A stretch of 64,000 bases of DNA from Oscillospiraceae bacterium (lineage in GTDB: Bacteria; Bacillota; Clostridia; Oscillospirales; Oscillospiraceae). The stretch is from the NCBI GenBank assembly GCA_024697625.1, contig JAILFJ010000123.1, positions 1 through 64,000 of the forward strand, given 5' to 3'. The translations under genes were made by a program, and so were the position numbers. The stretch's first letter is position 1. Every line of letters begins with the position of its first letter. Positions 7,373 through 12,781 of the stretch are shown here, piece after piece. A model generated the notes under the pieces. It was not told where the DNA came from. It saw only the letters and a program-made list of their open reading frames with translations, and did no database searches.

Positions 7373-8433
7373 CAGCTATGAAAATCCTGATAGCAAAGCA
7401 ATGGCTCATGCCTTCGAAAATCCCATGTATGCGTTGAGTCTCCACCGCAAAGAAACCGTTCAGGGCATTCGACGCATCTGCTGCAGTCCGCAGTTCTGTC
7501 CCGTCTGAATGCCTGAAACCGGTTCAGCCAGACATCCATGAAATCGTCAGTTCCGATATTTCCCTGTACCAGTTCGGGTCTGTTTTCGATATCCAGGCAT
7601 GCGCAGATGTCTCCGTTGCTTCTCACGCTCGCAGTAAGGATTCCGGCACCGCACAGGAAATAATGATCGCGAACCATCCGTTCATCCTCAACCCCAAGAT
7701 AATGAGAGCAGCCGAATGTTACTTCCATCCTGCAGCAGGGATCAAATCTCTTGCTTCTGATATACGTAAGCAGATGTGAAAACTGTTCAGGTGTCAGCAA
7801 CATATCTCCCGATTCGCATGCCCTTCCGATCGGTTCCACGTTGATCGGCCGCCAACTGGTAATCCCCATATCGCAAAGAAGCTCGTATACCTGATCCAGC
7901 TCATCAATATTTCCCTGATGAAATACCGACGTTACCTGCGGCTCAAAGCCTGCATTCTGGAGTGCCCGAAGTCCTCGGATCGCATTTTTCCAGGCGCCCT
8001 GTCTCTGCCTAAGCCTGTCATGAGATTGCTCCATTCCGTCAATGCTGACAGACACAGTTGACATTCCAGCCTTCTTAAGCCTCGCTGTAGCGGATTCATC
8101 GATCAGGGTGGCATTCGTCGTCATTCCCCAGGGAAAGCCCAGCCTTCGGACGCAATCTGCTATTTCATAGAAATGCGGATGCAGCATCGGTTCTCCTCCT
8201 GTCAGGCAAACAGCAGGCTTATCCTGCGGGATGGATTTCAGAGTCCTTTGCACATCCGAGAGCGTTAAAGATCGGCCTTCCGATGAACAGCTGCTGCCGC
8301 AATGTCCGCAGTGAAGATTGCATCGGTTTGTGATTTCAAAAAACAGCCAGCGGAGGTGCGGTTCTTTTCTGAGATGATCACGATGCATGGCGACCTTCTC
8401 AAGCTGCGAGCGTTTGAGATCTGTTACTCCCAT
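7372..8433 (-). CDS. Radical SAM/SPASM domain protein
   Basis: About residue 40 carries the C-N-L-H-C-G-H-C cluster motif (CxxxCxxC) that binds the [4Fe-4S] used to cleave S-adenosylmethionine, followed by L-T-G-G-E-P-M-L. The C-terminal 80 residues hold the SPASM-type Cys set (C-A-C-L-D, then C-S-R-C-V-E-C-P, F-L-C-G-G). SPASM enzymes often modify peptides or proteins, and this one resembles peptide-modifying or heme-related enzymes. The start at 8433 overlaps the zinc-ribbon gene by 10 bases, so the pair is translationally linked. No RiPP precursor is evident next to it. Substrate unknown. Confidence 0.85.
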   Translation of the reverse strand: MGVTDLKRSQLEKVAMHRDHLRKEPHLRWLFFEITNRCNLHCGHCGSSCSSEGRSLTLSDVQRTLKSIPQDKPAVCLTGGEPMLHPHFYEIADCVRRLGFPWGMTTNATLIDESATARLKKAGMSTVSVSIDGMEQSHDRLRQRQGAWKNAIRGLRALQNAGFEPQVTSVFHQGNIDELDQVYELLCDMGITSWRPINVEPIGRACESGDMLLTPEQFSHLLTYIRSKRFDPCCRMEVTFGCSHYLGVEDERMVRDHYFLCGAGILTASVRSNGDICACLDIENRPELVQGNIGTDDFMDVWLNRFQAFRRDRTADCSRCVECPERFLCGGDSTHTWDFRRHEPLLCYQDFHS

Positions 8434-8708
8434 TCCTCTTCTCTTGTAACCGGAGCGCTTCCGCCGCATTTTGGGCACCAGCGCTCGTTATCTATCATTC
8501 TCTTGGTTTCCCAGAAATAGCCGCATTTCTTACATGTGTGCACTCTTTTGACCGGAGGCGGTCCGTAGATGCAAGCGAAATCTTCCTCGATATAAGCGGC
8601 CTTCCCCATGGGAGCTCCGCAATAACGGCAGTACTTATCTCCTTCAACATAGGTTTCCTTGCAGTTTGCGCAGACTTTCCGCATGTTTTTTCTGTTCTTA
8701 AAGACCAT
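8424..8708 (-). CDS. Small zinc-ribbon protein, 94 residues
   Basis: Four Cys pairs are visible: C-A-N-C near residue 13, C-R-Y-C-G near 27, C-K-K-C-G near 59 and C-P-K-C-G-G near 78, making two zinc ribbons joined by an acidic linker. GGAGGAGG lies about 8 bases before the ATG. It overlaps the radical SAM gene and is probably its partner, perhaps for substrate or nucleic-acid binding. No family name is assigned. Confidence 0.7.
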   Translation of the reverse strand: MVFKNRKNMRKVCANCKETYVEGDKYCRYCGAPMGKAAYIEEDFACIYGPPPVKRVHTCKKCGYFWETKRMIDNERWCPKCGGSAPVTREEEWE

Positions 8709-8761
8709 TTTTATTTCCTCCTCCTAATGATATCCGGGATCATTCCATGACGGTTTCGGGT

Positions 8762-9637
8762 CTATTCTTCCCGGTGCAGATACTCTGTCATCACGCGTAT
8801 AACGGGTCGAATGGCTGTAAACTTGTTGTCTACGTTCTGGCTGATAACCGCTCCTCTGTAGTTTATGTAGTCCGCATAATACGGCATTGAGCCTGGGGAG
8901 CGGGTCCACCAGTGGCTATACCCTGAAAGAGATGCCCTTTTGCTGCGCAGCGTCGGTTCGCACAGCCGTTCACCTTCCGAAGGAAAATACGTCATAACTT
9001 CTTCCCGACTGAGCAGGAATACGCGGTCTTCCGTATTGTTTCCTCCTTCAGTATGAAAAACTGGATTTCCAAGAGAATTATCCACTTCGGTAATACGGAT
9101 AGCCGACTGCTCCTCCGGGCTGAATGCCATATCCAGAAACTCTTTGTTCAGCCATTCTCTCAGACCGCTTGTTTCCCATGTAACGGGCTCTTTTCTTCCG
9201 TGGTATTTCAGTTCCTCAAGCGCATAGCGGCTGATCAGCAGGCAGCTTTCTTCACTCTCCTCCAGAACCAGCCATTCGATGGGTTCAATTCCGCCCCCCT
9301 GTTCATAGTTTCCAAAAAAGACGCTTTTGTACTTCATTTCTGCAGGCGGAGTAATGACGGACACGGTGACGCTCGGCTTGACCGGTCTCGGTGTCTGCGA
9401 CGGAAGCACAATTGAAAAGTCCGGAGTAATGCTTGGAATTGGAGCATCGATCACCGGCGTGTTGAAAGGATCGAAGGTCTCTGCAGGCTTATCATCACGC
9501 GAAGTATTGAAGCTTGGAAACTTGAATGAGGGAACTCCAACAGTTTGAACTTCGTGAACGATGAGTCCGATTGCGACAATGATTAGGATCACTGCTGCAA
9601 TCAGGGCAATAACTGCCGCTTTCTGATTTCTGTCCAT
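8762..9637 (-). CDS. Membrane-anchored DUF6273-type protein
   Basis: One membrane helix (about residues 6-28) at the N-terminus is followed by a Pro/Ser/Thr-rich linker (to about 95) and a C-terminal domain of the DUF6273 type. That domain shows F-G-x-Y-E-Q, P-I-E-W-L-V-L, S-x-x-R-x-W-L-N-x-x-F, and the signature Y-S-H-W-W-T-R-S-P-G followed by A-I-R-P-V-I-R-V. Related domains are found in many Clostridia as extracellular C-type-lectin/sulfatase-modifying-like folds. ATG 9637 has GAGGTG 6 bases upstream. It most likely faces outward. Ligand unknown. Confidence 0.75.
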   Translation of the reverse strand: MDRNQKAAVIALIAAVILIIVAIGLIVHEVQTVGVPSFKFPSFNTSRDDKPAETFDPFNTPVIDAPIPSITPDFSIVLPSQTPRPVKPSVTVSVITPPAEMKYKSVFFGNYEQGGGIEPIEWLVLEESEESCLLISRYALEELKYHGRKEPVTWETSGLREWLNKEFLDMAFSPEEQSAIRITEVDNSLGNPVFHTEGGNNTEDRVFLLSREEVMTYFPSEGERLCEPTLRSKRASLSGYSHWWTRSPGSMPYYADYINYRGAVISQNVDNKFTAIRPVIRVMTEYLHREE

Positions 9638-9733
9638 CGTCACACCTCGCTCCACAAGCTTTCCCTTTAAATAATAGCACATCTTGCAATACCTGTAAAA
9701 CGAAAAAGTTGCAAGACAATGTCTCCTGACAAG

Positions 9734-9769
9734 AAAAATCCGGGAACAAGAGTATTGTCTCCTCCCCGG
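9734..9769 (-). terminator. Terminator closing the tRNA island
   Basis: CCGGG/CCCGG arms (9740-9744 and 9765-9769) enclose a second short stem, followed on the minus strand by ATTTTTC. It lies directly after the last tRNA gene and marks the end of the tRNA/RtcB island. Confidence 0.75.
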
Positions 9770-9773
9770 TTGG

Positions 9774-9845
9774 TTGCTCCTGCGGGACTCGAACCCGCAT
9801 TGACGGCGTATGAAGCCGCAGTCCTGCCGATTGAACGAAAGAGCA
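9774..9845 (-). tRNA. tRNA-Met (CAT)
   Basis: Cloverleaf with 7-bp acceptor stem, anticodon CAT in loop TTCATAC, T-loop TTCGAGT. CCA is encoded (9771-9773). A CAT anticodon can also be Ile2 after lysidine modification; it lacks the C1:A72 mismatch of initiator tRNA. The variable loop is short. Confidence 0.85.
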
Positions 9846-9854
9846 ATATGCTGG

Positions 9855-9927
9855 TGCGTCTTGAGGGGTTCGAACCCGCGACCTTCGGATTAAGAATCCG
9901 CTGCTCTTCCAACTGAGCTAAAGACGC
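9855..9927 (-). tRNA. tRNA-Lys (CTT)
   Basis: Anticodon CTT in loop TTCTTAA, canonical T-loop TTCGAAC, CCA encoded at 9852-9854. One anticodon-stem and one T-stem pair are mismatched. Confidence 0.9.
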
Positions 9928-9933
9928 ATTTGG

Positions 9934-10006
9934 TGGGATCTGCCGGAGTCGGACCAGCGGCGCCATGCTCTTCGGGCATGCGCTCTACCAGCTGAGCTAA
10001 GATCCC
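9934..10006 (-). tRNA. tRNA-Phe (GAA) with altered T-loop
   Basis: Anticodon GAA in loop CCGAAGA on a perfect 5-bp stem. CCA encoded (9931-9933). The T-loop is TCCGACT: the nearly invariant U55 (pseudouridine site) is C. Confidence 0.85.
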
Positions 10007-10012
10007 ATATAG

Positions 10013-10086
10013 TGCCTCTCCTGGGAATCGGACCCAGACTCTCGCGATTATAAGTCGCGGGCTTTGACCAGTTAAGCTAGAGAAGC
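10013..10086 (-). tRNA. tRNA-Ile (TAT) with altered T-loop
   Basis: Anticodon TAT, which reads AUA directly and is uncommon in bacteria; most use CAT with lysidine. Stem CGCGA/TCGCG is perfect. T-loop TCCGATT has C at position 55. The 3' tail reads CTA rather than CCA. Confidence 0.85.
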
Positions 10087-10092
10087 AAGTGG

Positions 10093-10165
10093 TGCCTCGT
10101 CAGGGGCTCGAACCCTGGACCTGCGCATTAAAAGTGCGCTGCTCCACCAACTGAGCTAACGGGGC
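10093..10165 (-). tRNA. tRNA-Lys (TTT)
   Basis: Anticodon TTT in loop CTTTTAA with a perfect GCGCA/TGCGC stem, T-loop TTCGAGC, CCA encoded (10090-10092). The acceptor has one C-A mismatch. Confidence 0.9.
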
Positions 10166-10171
10166 ATATGG

Positions 10172-10243
10172 CGATTCCGGCGGGGTTCTAACCCACGTTC
10201 AGAGTTTTGCTGACTCCTGTCTGGTCCACTAGGTTACGGAATC
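10172..10243 (-). tRNA. tRNA-Cys (GCA) with altered T-loop
   Basis: Anticodon GCA in loop CAGCAAA, perfect acceptor GATTCCG/CGGAATC, CCA encoded (10169-10171). The T-loop is TTAGAAC: invariant C56 is A. The D-arm pairs poorly. Confidence 0.8.
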
Positions 10244-10247
10244 GTGG

Positions 10248-10329
10248 TCGGGGTGGTTGGACTTGCACCAACGTAGTCCGAAGACGGCGGATTTACAGTC
10301 CGCTGCAATTGCTGCTATGCGACACCCCG
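10248..10329 (-). tRNA. tRNA-Tyr (GTA) with altered T-loop
   Basis: Class II tRNA with a long variable arm; anticodon GTA in loop CTGTAAA, stem GCGGA/TCCGC. CCA encoded (10245-10247). T-loop TGCAAGT has G at position 55. Confidence 0.85.
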
Positions 10330-10369
10330 GTATTATCTCGTACCTGCAGTTTTCGACGAGGCGCGTTTT

Positions 10370-10591
10370 TTATTGGGTGATGATCAAGTCATCAATAGTT
10401 GTGTCTAGCACGTTTGCCAATACGACAAGATTGTCGATGGATGGGACAGACTTTGCCCTGATCCACCCGTACACTGCCTGTGGGGAAGAAAAACCGAACA
10501 CATTCTGCAGATCCCGCACGGTAAGATTGCGTTCAAGCCTGAGCGTGTCAATCTGCCGTGCGGTAGCCTCCAAGTCAATGACAGGAAACAT
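10370..10591 (-). CDS. XRE-type HTH regulator, tRNA-island paralogue 1
   Basis: A 73-residue helix-turn-helix protein: an N-terminal strand (P-V-I-D), then R-x-x-R-N-L-T-V-R-D-L-Q-N-V-F-G-F-S-S-P-Q-A-V-Y-G-W and V-P-S-I-D-N-L-V-V-L-A, the Cro/CI-like fold. It shares nearly this whole pattern with the 84-residue protein at 12480-12734. AAAGGAG lies 8 bases before ATG 10591. The gene stands between tRNA-Tyr and a small Cys-rich gene, and is preceded on its own strand by a terminator hairpin. It probably regulates the island, but no operator is proven. Confidence 0.85.
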   Translation of the reverse strand: MFPVIDLEATARQIDTLRLERNLTVRDLQNVFGFSSPQAVYGWIRAKSVPSIDNLVVLANVLDTTIDDLIITQ

Positions 10592-10611
10592 GAATTTCAC
10601 TCCTTTTACGC

Positions 10612-10644
10612 AAAAATCCCCGGCTGGCATACCGCCAACCGGGG
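10612..10644 (-). terminator. Terminator/attenuator just upstream of HTH gene 1
   Basis: An 11-bp stem (10618-10628 with 10634-10644, one G-U) is followed on the minus strand by ATTTTTG. It lies between the Cys-rich small gene and the ribosome site of the HTH gene, so the HTH gene and seven tRNAs may be expressed only by readthrough or antitermination. Confidence 0.8.
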
Positions 10645-10671
10645 ACCGGAGTGAGCATGGATAACTTTGGA

Positions 10672-10782
10672 TTACTCCCTGTCAATCTCTTGTCCGCATG
10701 TGGGCATGCCAAATGAGCTCTCGCAATACTTCCGAAAGCCAAAATAGCAGTATTTGCACATGCATATGCTGAGCTGACGCAT
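10672..10782 (-). CDS. Cys-rich microprotein, 36 residues, inside the tRNA island
   Basis: ATG 10782 follows AGGAG by 8 bases, and a promoter lies upstream at 10814-10842. The product begins MRQLSICMCKYCYFG and has five Cys, arranged C-x-C-x-x-C then single Cys residues about 8 and 9 residues later. The first three could bind zinc. It is too short for family assignment. The strong ribosome site, promoter and following terminator argue that it is translated. Confidence 0.5.
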   Translation of the reverse strand: MRQLSICMCKYCYFGFRKYCESSFGMPTCGQEIDRE

Positions 10783-10813
10783 TGAAGTTTCTCCTCTCTT
10801 TGATTTCAGTAAG

Positions 10814-10842
10814 ATTTTATCACGTTTCAAAGCGTTTGTCAT
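10814..10842 (-). promoter_or_regulatory. Internal promoter of the tRNA island, with overlapping palindrome
   Basis: ATGACA (10837-10842) and TAAAAT (10814-10819) with a 17-base spacer. An 8-bp inverted repeat (ATTAAAGC, 10841-10848, with GCTTTAAT, 10852-10859) overlaps the -35 element, a good place for a repressor such as the nearby HTH proteins. Confidence 0.6.
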
Positions 10843-10866
10843 TAAAGCGCTGCTTTAATATTATGG

Positions 10867-10950
10867 TACACGAGGCGAGAGTCGAACTCGCAAACCCTTT
10901 CGGGTACCGCGTCCTTAGCGCGGCGCGTCTTCCAGTTCCGCCACTCGTGC
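10867..10950 (-). tRNA. tRNA-Leu (AAG)
   Basis: Class II tRNA with long variable arm, anticodon AAG in loop CTAAGGA on stem CCGCG/CGCGG, T-loop TTCGACT, CCA encoded (10864-10866). An A34 Leu anticodon is unusual for bacteria. Confidence 0.88.
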
Positions 10951-10956
10951 ATACGG

Positions 10957-11030
10957 CACGCTCTGAGAGAGTCGAACCCCCGGCCTCCGGAATCGGAATC
11001 CGGCACTCTTTCCTGCTGAGCTAAGAGCGT
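10957..11030 (-). tRNA. tRNA-Arg (CCG)
   Basis: Anticodon CCG in loop TTCCGAT, stem CCGGA/TCCGG, perfect acceptor ACGCTCT/AGAGCGT. The 3' tail reads CCG instead of CCA. The T-stem uses two G-U pairs. Confidence 0.88.
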
Positions 11031-11036
11031 ATATGG

Positions 11037-11109
11037 AGCGCCTTCAGAGACTTGAACTCTAGGTCTCCGCATTACAAAAGCGGCGTTCTGCCGATTGAAC
11101 TAAAGGCGC
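11037..11109 (-). tRNA. tRNA-Thr (TGT)
   Basis: Anticodon TGT in loop TTTGTAA, acceptor GCGCCTT/AAGGCGC, T-loop TTCAAGT, CCA encoded (11034-11036). The discriminator is T and the last anticodon-stem pair is T-T. Confidence 0.85.
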
Positions 11110-11121
11110 AAATATGATTGG

Positions 11122-11204
11122 TGCACAGAGCGAGACTCGAACTCGCATACCCTTCCGGGCACCAGTTCCTGAAACTGGCGTGTCTACCGTTCCACCATCT
11201 GTGC
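11122..11204 (-). tRNA. tRNA-Leu (CAG)
   Basis: Class II, anticodon CAG in loop TTCAGGA on perfect stem CCAGT/ACTGG, T-loop TTCGAGT, CCA encoded (11119-11121). Confidence 0.92.
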
Positions 11205-11210
11205 ATTTGG

Positions 11211-11295
11211 CGGAGTGAGAGTGACTCGAACACTCAAGCGCTGTTCAGCGTCGTCTCCTTAGCGGGGAGATGCCTTACCATTAGGCTATCACTCC
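11211..11295 (-). tRNA. tRNA-Ser (GCT)
   Basis: Class II, anticodon GCT in loop CCGCTAA, acceptor GGAGTGA/TCACTCC, T-loop TTCGAGT, CCA encoded (11208-11210), discriminator G as usual for serine. Confidence 0.92.
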
Positions 11296-11301
11296 ATATG
11301 G

Positions 11302-11387
11302 CGCCTGACGGAGGTGTCGATCCCCATGGCTTCTCGGCCACCCACGGTTTTCAGGACCGGTGTCAGCGCCGGCTGACATCATCAGGC
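11302..11387 (-). tRNA. tRNA-Ser (TGA) with altered T-loop
   Basis: Class II, anticodon TGA in loop CCTGAAA, discriminator G, CCA encoded (11299-11301). The T-loop ATCGACA has A at position 54 and the T-stem has one mismatch. Confidence 0.82.
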
Positions 11388-11397
11388 AAATTGTTGG

Positions 11398-11481
11398 TGC
11401 GCAAGGCGAGATTTGAACTCGCACACCTAATCAGGTAGCAGGGTTTGAGCCTGCCGCGTCTCCCGGTTCCGCCACTTGCGC
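11398..11481 (-). tRNA. tRNA-Leu (CAA)
   Basis: Class II, anticodon CAA in loop CTCAAAC on stem GCAGG/CCTGC, acceptor GCGCAAG/CTTGCGC, T-loop TTCAAAT, CCA encoded (11395-11397). Confidence 0.92.
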
Positions 11482-11485
11482 ATGG

Positions 11486-11567
11486 TACCTGCGGAGGGGT
11501 TCGAACCCTCAATCCCTGCGGCAGCCGGGCTTAAACCGGATGTGTATACCGATTCCACCACGCAGGC
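11486..11567 (-). tRNA. tRNA-Leu (TAA)
   Basis: Class II, anticodon TAA in loop TTTAAGC, T-loop TTCGAAC, CCA encoded (11483-11485). The outer anticodon-stem pair is mismatched. Confidence 0.9.
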
Positions 11568-11581
11568 AAATTCGGGATCCC

Positions 11582-11617
11582 GCGCAGCCGGTTCCGGGGA
11601 AGCTCGACCGGCTGCGC
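11582..11617. repeat. 11-bp inverted repeat between tRNA genes
   Basis: GCGCAGCCGGT (11582-11592) and its exact complement (11607-11617) flank a 14-base loop. No T stretch follows, so it is not a standard terminator. It fills the only gap of more than 60 bases in this tRNA run and may be an RNA-processing signal or protein site. Confidence 0.7.
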
Positions 11618-11635
11618 ACTACCTGTGTTCCCTGG

Positions 11636-11709
11636 TGACCCCTGTGAGACTTGAACTCAACATTACCAGCTTGAGAGGCTGGCGTCCTCGCCGATTAGAC
11701 GAAGGGGCC
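11636..11709 (-). tRNA. tRNA-Glu (CTC)
   Basis: Anticodon CTC in loop CTCTCAA on stem CCAGC/GCTGG, T-loop TTCAAGT, CCA encoded (11633-11635). Confidence 0.9.
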
Positions 11710-11715
11710 GTTTGG

Positions 11716-11789
11716 CAACCCCGACGGGACTCGAACCCGCGATCTCCTGATAGACAGTCAGGCGCGTTAGCCATCTGCACTACGGGGCT
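11716..11789 (-). tRNA. tRNA-Asp (GTC)
   Basis: Anticodon GTC in loop CTGTCTA on stem CCTGA/TCAGG, T-loop TTCGAGT, discriminator G, CCA encoded (11713-11715). Confidence 0.92.
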
Positions 11790-11798
11790 GTATGTTGG

Positions 11799-11869
11799 CT
11801 CCGGATCATGGACTTGAACCGCGACCGCCTGAGTCAGAGTCAGGCGTGCTGCCATTACACCAATCCGGA
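11799..11869 (-). tRNA. tRNA-Gln (CTG), overlapping the phosphatase gene
   Basis: Anticodon CTG in loop CTCTGAC on stem CCTGA/TCAGG, acceptor TCCGGAT/ATCCGGA, CCA encoded (11796-11798). Its first 15 bases are also the last codons and stop of the phosphatase gene (11855-12328). Confidence 0.88.
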
Positions 11870-12328
11870 ACGTTTCTTAAGGCCGCTCTGATTCAGCGCA
11901 GCCAGTGTTTTTCTGTAACACCATGTGTTGGGACAGTAATAGGTATCCCGAAAGATCTGGTCGTCGCTGCCGGTAAAGTATTTCAGCAAGGCCGCTGCAA
12001 TACCGGCGGATCTGGATATCCCGGCATCACAGTGGACGATAATATCGGTGTCAGGGTGTTTCCTCAGGAGCTGGGCAATCTTCTCAGCATCCTCGAATGA
12101 CATGAGATCCGATTCCTCCGCTTCAATGCCGTACACATCCGGTCCCGCTTCATCGGCATCGGCGAAGCACAAAGGCAGGATCTCCTGAACTCCGTTTTCT
12201 CTCGAGGCGAATGGCTCGCAGTCGTAATACATGTTCGGATCCGATACCGAAATCATGACCGCAGGCTGCTCATGCGGAAGACTGCAATATGTAAATGCTT
12301 CCTTTCTGCCCATTACCCTTACCCGCAT
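11855..12328 (-). CDS. Dual-specificity-type protein/RNA phosphatase in the tRNA island
   Basis: A 157-residue protein with the CX5R signature of cysteine phosphatases, H-C-D-A-G-I-S-R-S-A-G near residue 103, preceded by D-T-D-I-I-V. An upstream Asp/Glu-rich loop may supply the general acid. GGAGG lies 6 bases before ATG 12328. It lies between tRNA-Glu(TTC) and tRNA-Gln, and its stop lies inside tRNA-Gln. Most relatives act on phosphoproteins, but some members of this superfamily (PIR1/DUSP11, capping-enzyme triphosphatases) act on RNA 5' ends. Next to an RNA ligase an RNA-end role is possible; that is inference only. Confidence 0.8.
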   Translation of the reverse strand: MRVRVMGRKEAFTYCSLPHEQPAVMISVSDPNMYYDCEPFASRENGVQEILPLCFADADEAGPDVYGIEAEESDLMSFEDAEKIAQLLRKHPDTDIIVHCDAGISRSAGIAAALLKYFTGSDDQIFRDTYYCPNTWCYRKTLAALNQSGLKKRSGLV

Positions 12329-12376
12329 CGTTATCCTCCATTCTCCCCTGTTTCCGGTATTTAATGATAATAGTGG

Positions 12377-12450
12377 TGATCCCTGCCGGATTCGAACCGA
12401 GCATTGCCACCTTGAAAGGGTGGAGACCTGGCCTGTTAGTCGAAGGGACC
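12377..12450 (-). tRNA. tRNA-Glu (TTC)
   Basis: Anticodon TTC in loop CTTTCAA on perfect stem CCACC/GGTGG, T-loop TTCGAAT, CCA encoded (12374-12376). It is the first tRNA of the island in transcription order. Confidence 0.92.
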
Positions 12451-12453
12451 ATG

Positions 12454-12475
12454 CCAGCCCGATCATTTGGGCTGG
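12454..12475. repeat. 7-bp inverted repeat between HTH gene 2 and tRNA-Glu
   Basis: CCAGCCC (12454-12460) and GGGCTGG (12469-12475) around an 8-base loop, without a T stretch. It may protect or define the processing point between mRNA and tRNA. Confidence 0.55.
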
Positions 12476-12479
12476 TTTG

Positions 12480-12734
12480 CTATGCAATTATTCGCAGTTG
12501 GGACTCGTCCTGAAAGATGAGGATCTCATCGATCGTAACACCGAACACGGCCGCAAGAACAACCATATTGTCCAGCGTCGGCATTGCGGCCCCCTTTTGC
12601 CACTTGTAAATGGCCTGCGGTGTGGAGAATCCGAACACAGTCTGAAGCTGTGCGACGGACATCCCGGCATTCATTCGAAGACGCATAATGTTGCGTCCGG
12701 TCGCGGTCATATTAATGACCGGTATGCGGTTCAT
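12480..12734 (-). CDS. XRE-type HTH regulator, tRNA-island paralogue 2
   Basis: An 84-residue Cro/CI-like protein: P-V-I-N, then R-x-N-I-x-x-L-R, G-M-S-V-A-Q-L-Q-T-V-F-G-F-S-T-P-Q-A-I-Y-K-W, then M-P-T-L-D-N-M-V-V-L-A and T-I-D-E-I. Position by position it matches the HTH protein at 10370-10591, so the two arose by duplication within the island. AGGAG lies 10 bases before the ATG, and two alternative hairpins (12750-12781) lie just upstream. It directly follows rtcB. Confidence 0.88.
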   Translation of the reverse strand: MNRIPVINMTATGRNIMRLRMNAGMSVAQLQTVFGFSTPQAIYKWQKGAAMPTLDNMVVLAAVFGVTIDEILIFQDESQLRIIA

Positions 12735-12749
12735 TTCATTTACGCTCCT

Positions 12750-12781
12750 GTTCCGGCCGTGAGCCGGAACGGAACCGGCTC
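12750..12781 (-). promoter_or_regulatory. Two mutually exclusive hairpins before HTH gene 2
   Basis: GTTCCGGC/GCCGGAAC (12763-12770 with 12750-12757) and GAGCCGG/CCGGCTC (12775-12781 with 12761-12767) share bases, so only one can form. The first touches the AGGAG ribosome site of the HTH gene. This resembles a translational or readthrough switch. Confidence 0.5.

Noticed and set aside
11118-11817. Plus-strand frames across the tRNA array
   Set aside because: They are read-through of tRNA complements (repeated SDSN/ARFELA-like residues from T-arms), a well-known artefact.
9774-12450. Phage-borne tRNA cluster
   Set aside because: No phage structural, integrase or replication genes flank the array; rtcB and the HTH pair fit a dedicated island better. 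Not excluded, as an ancient phage origin is possible.
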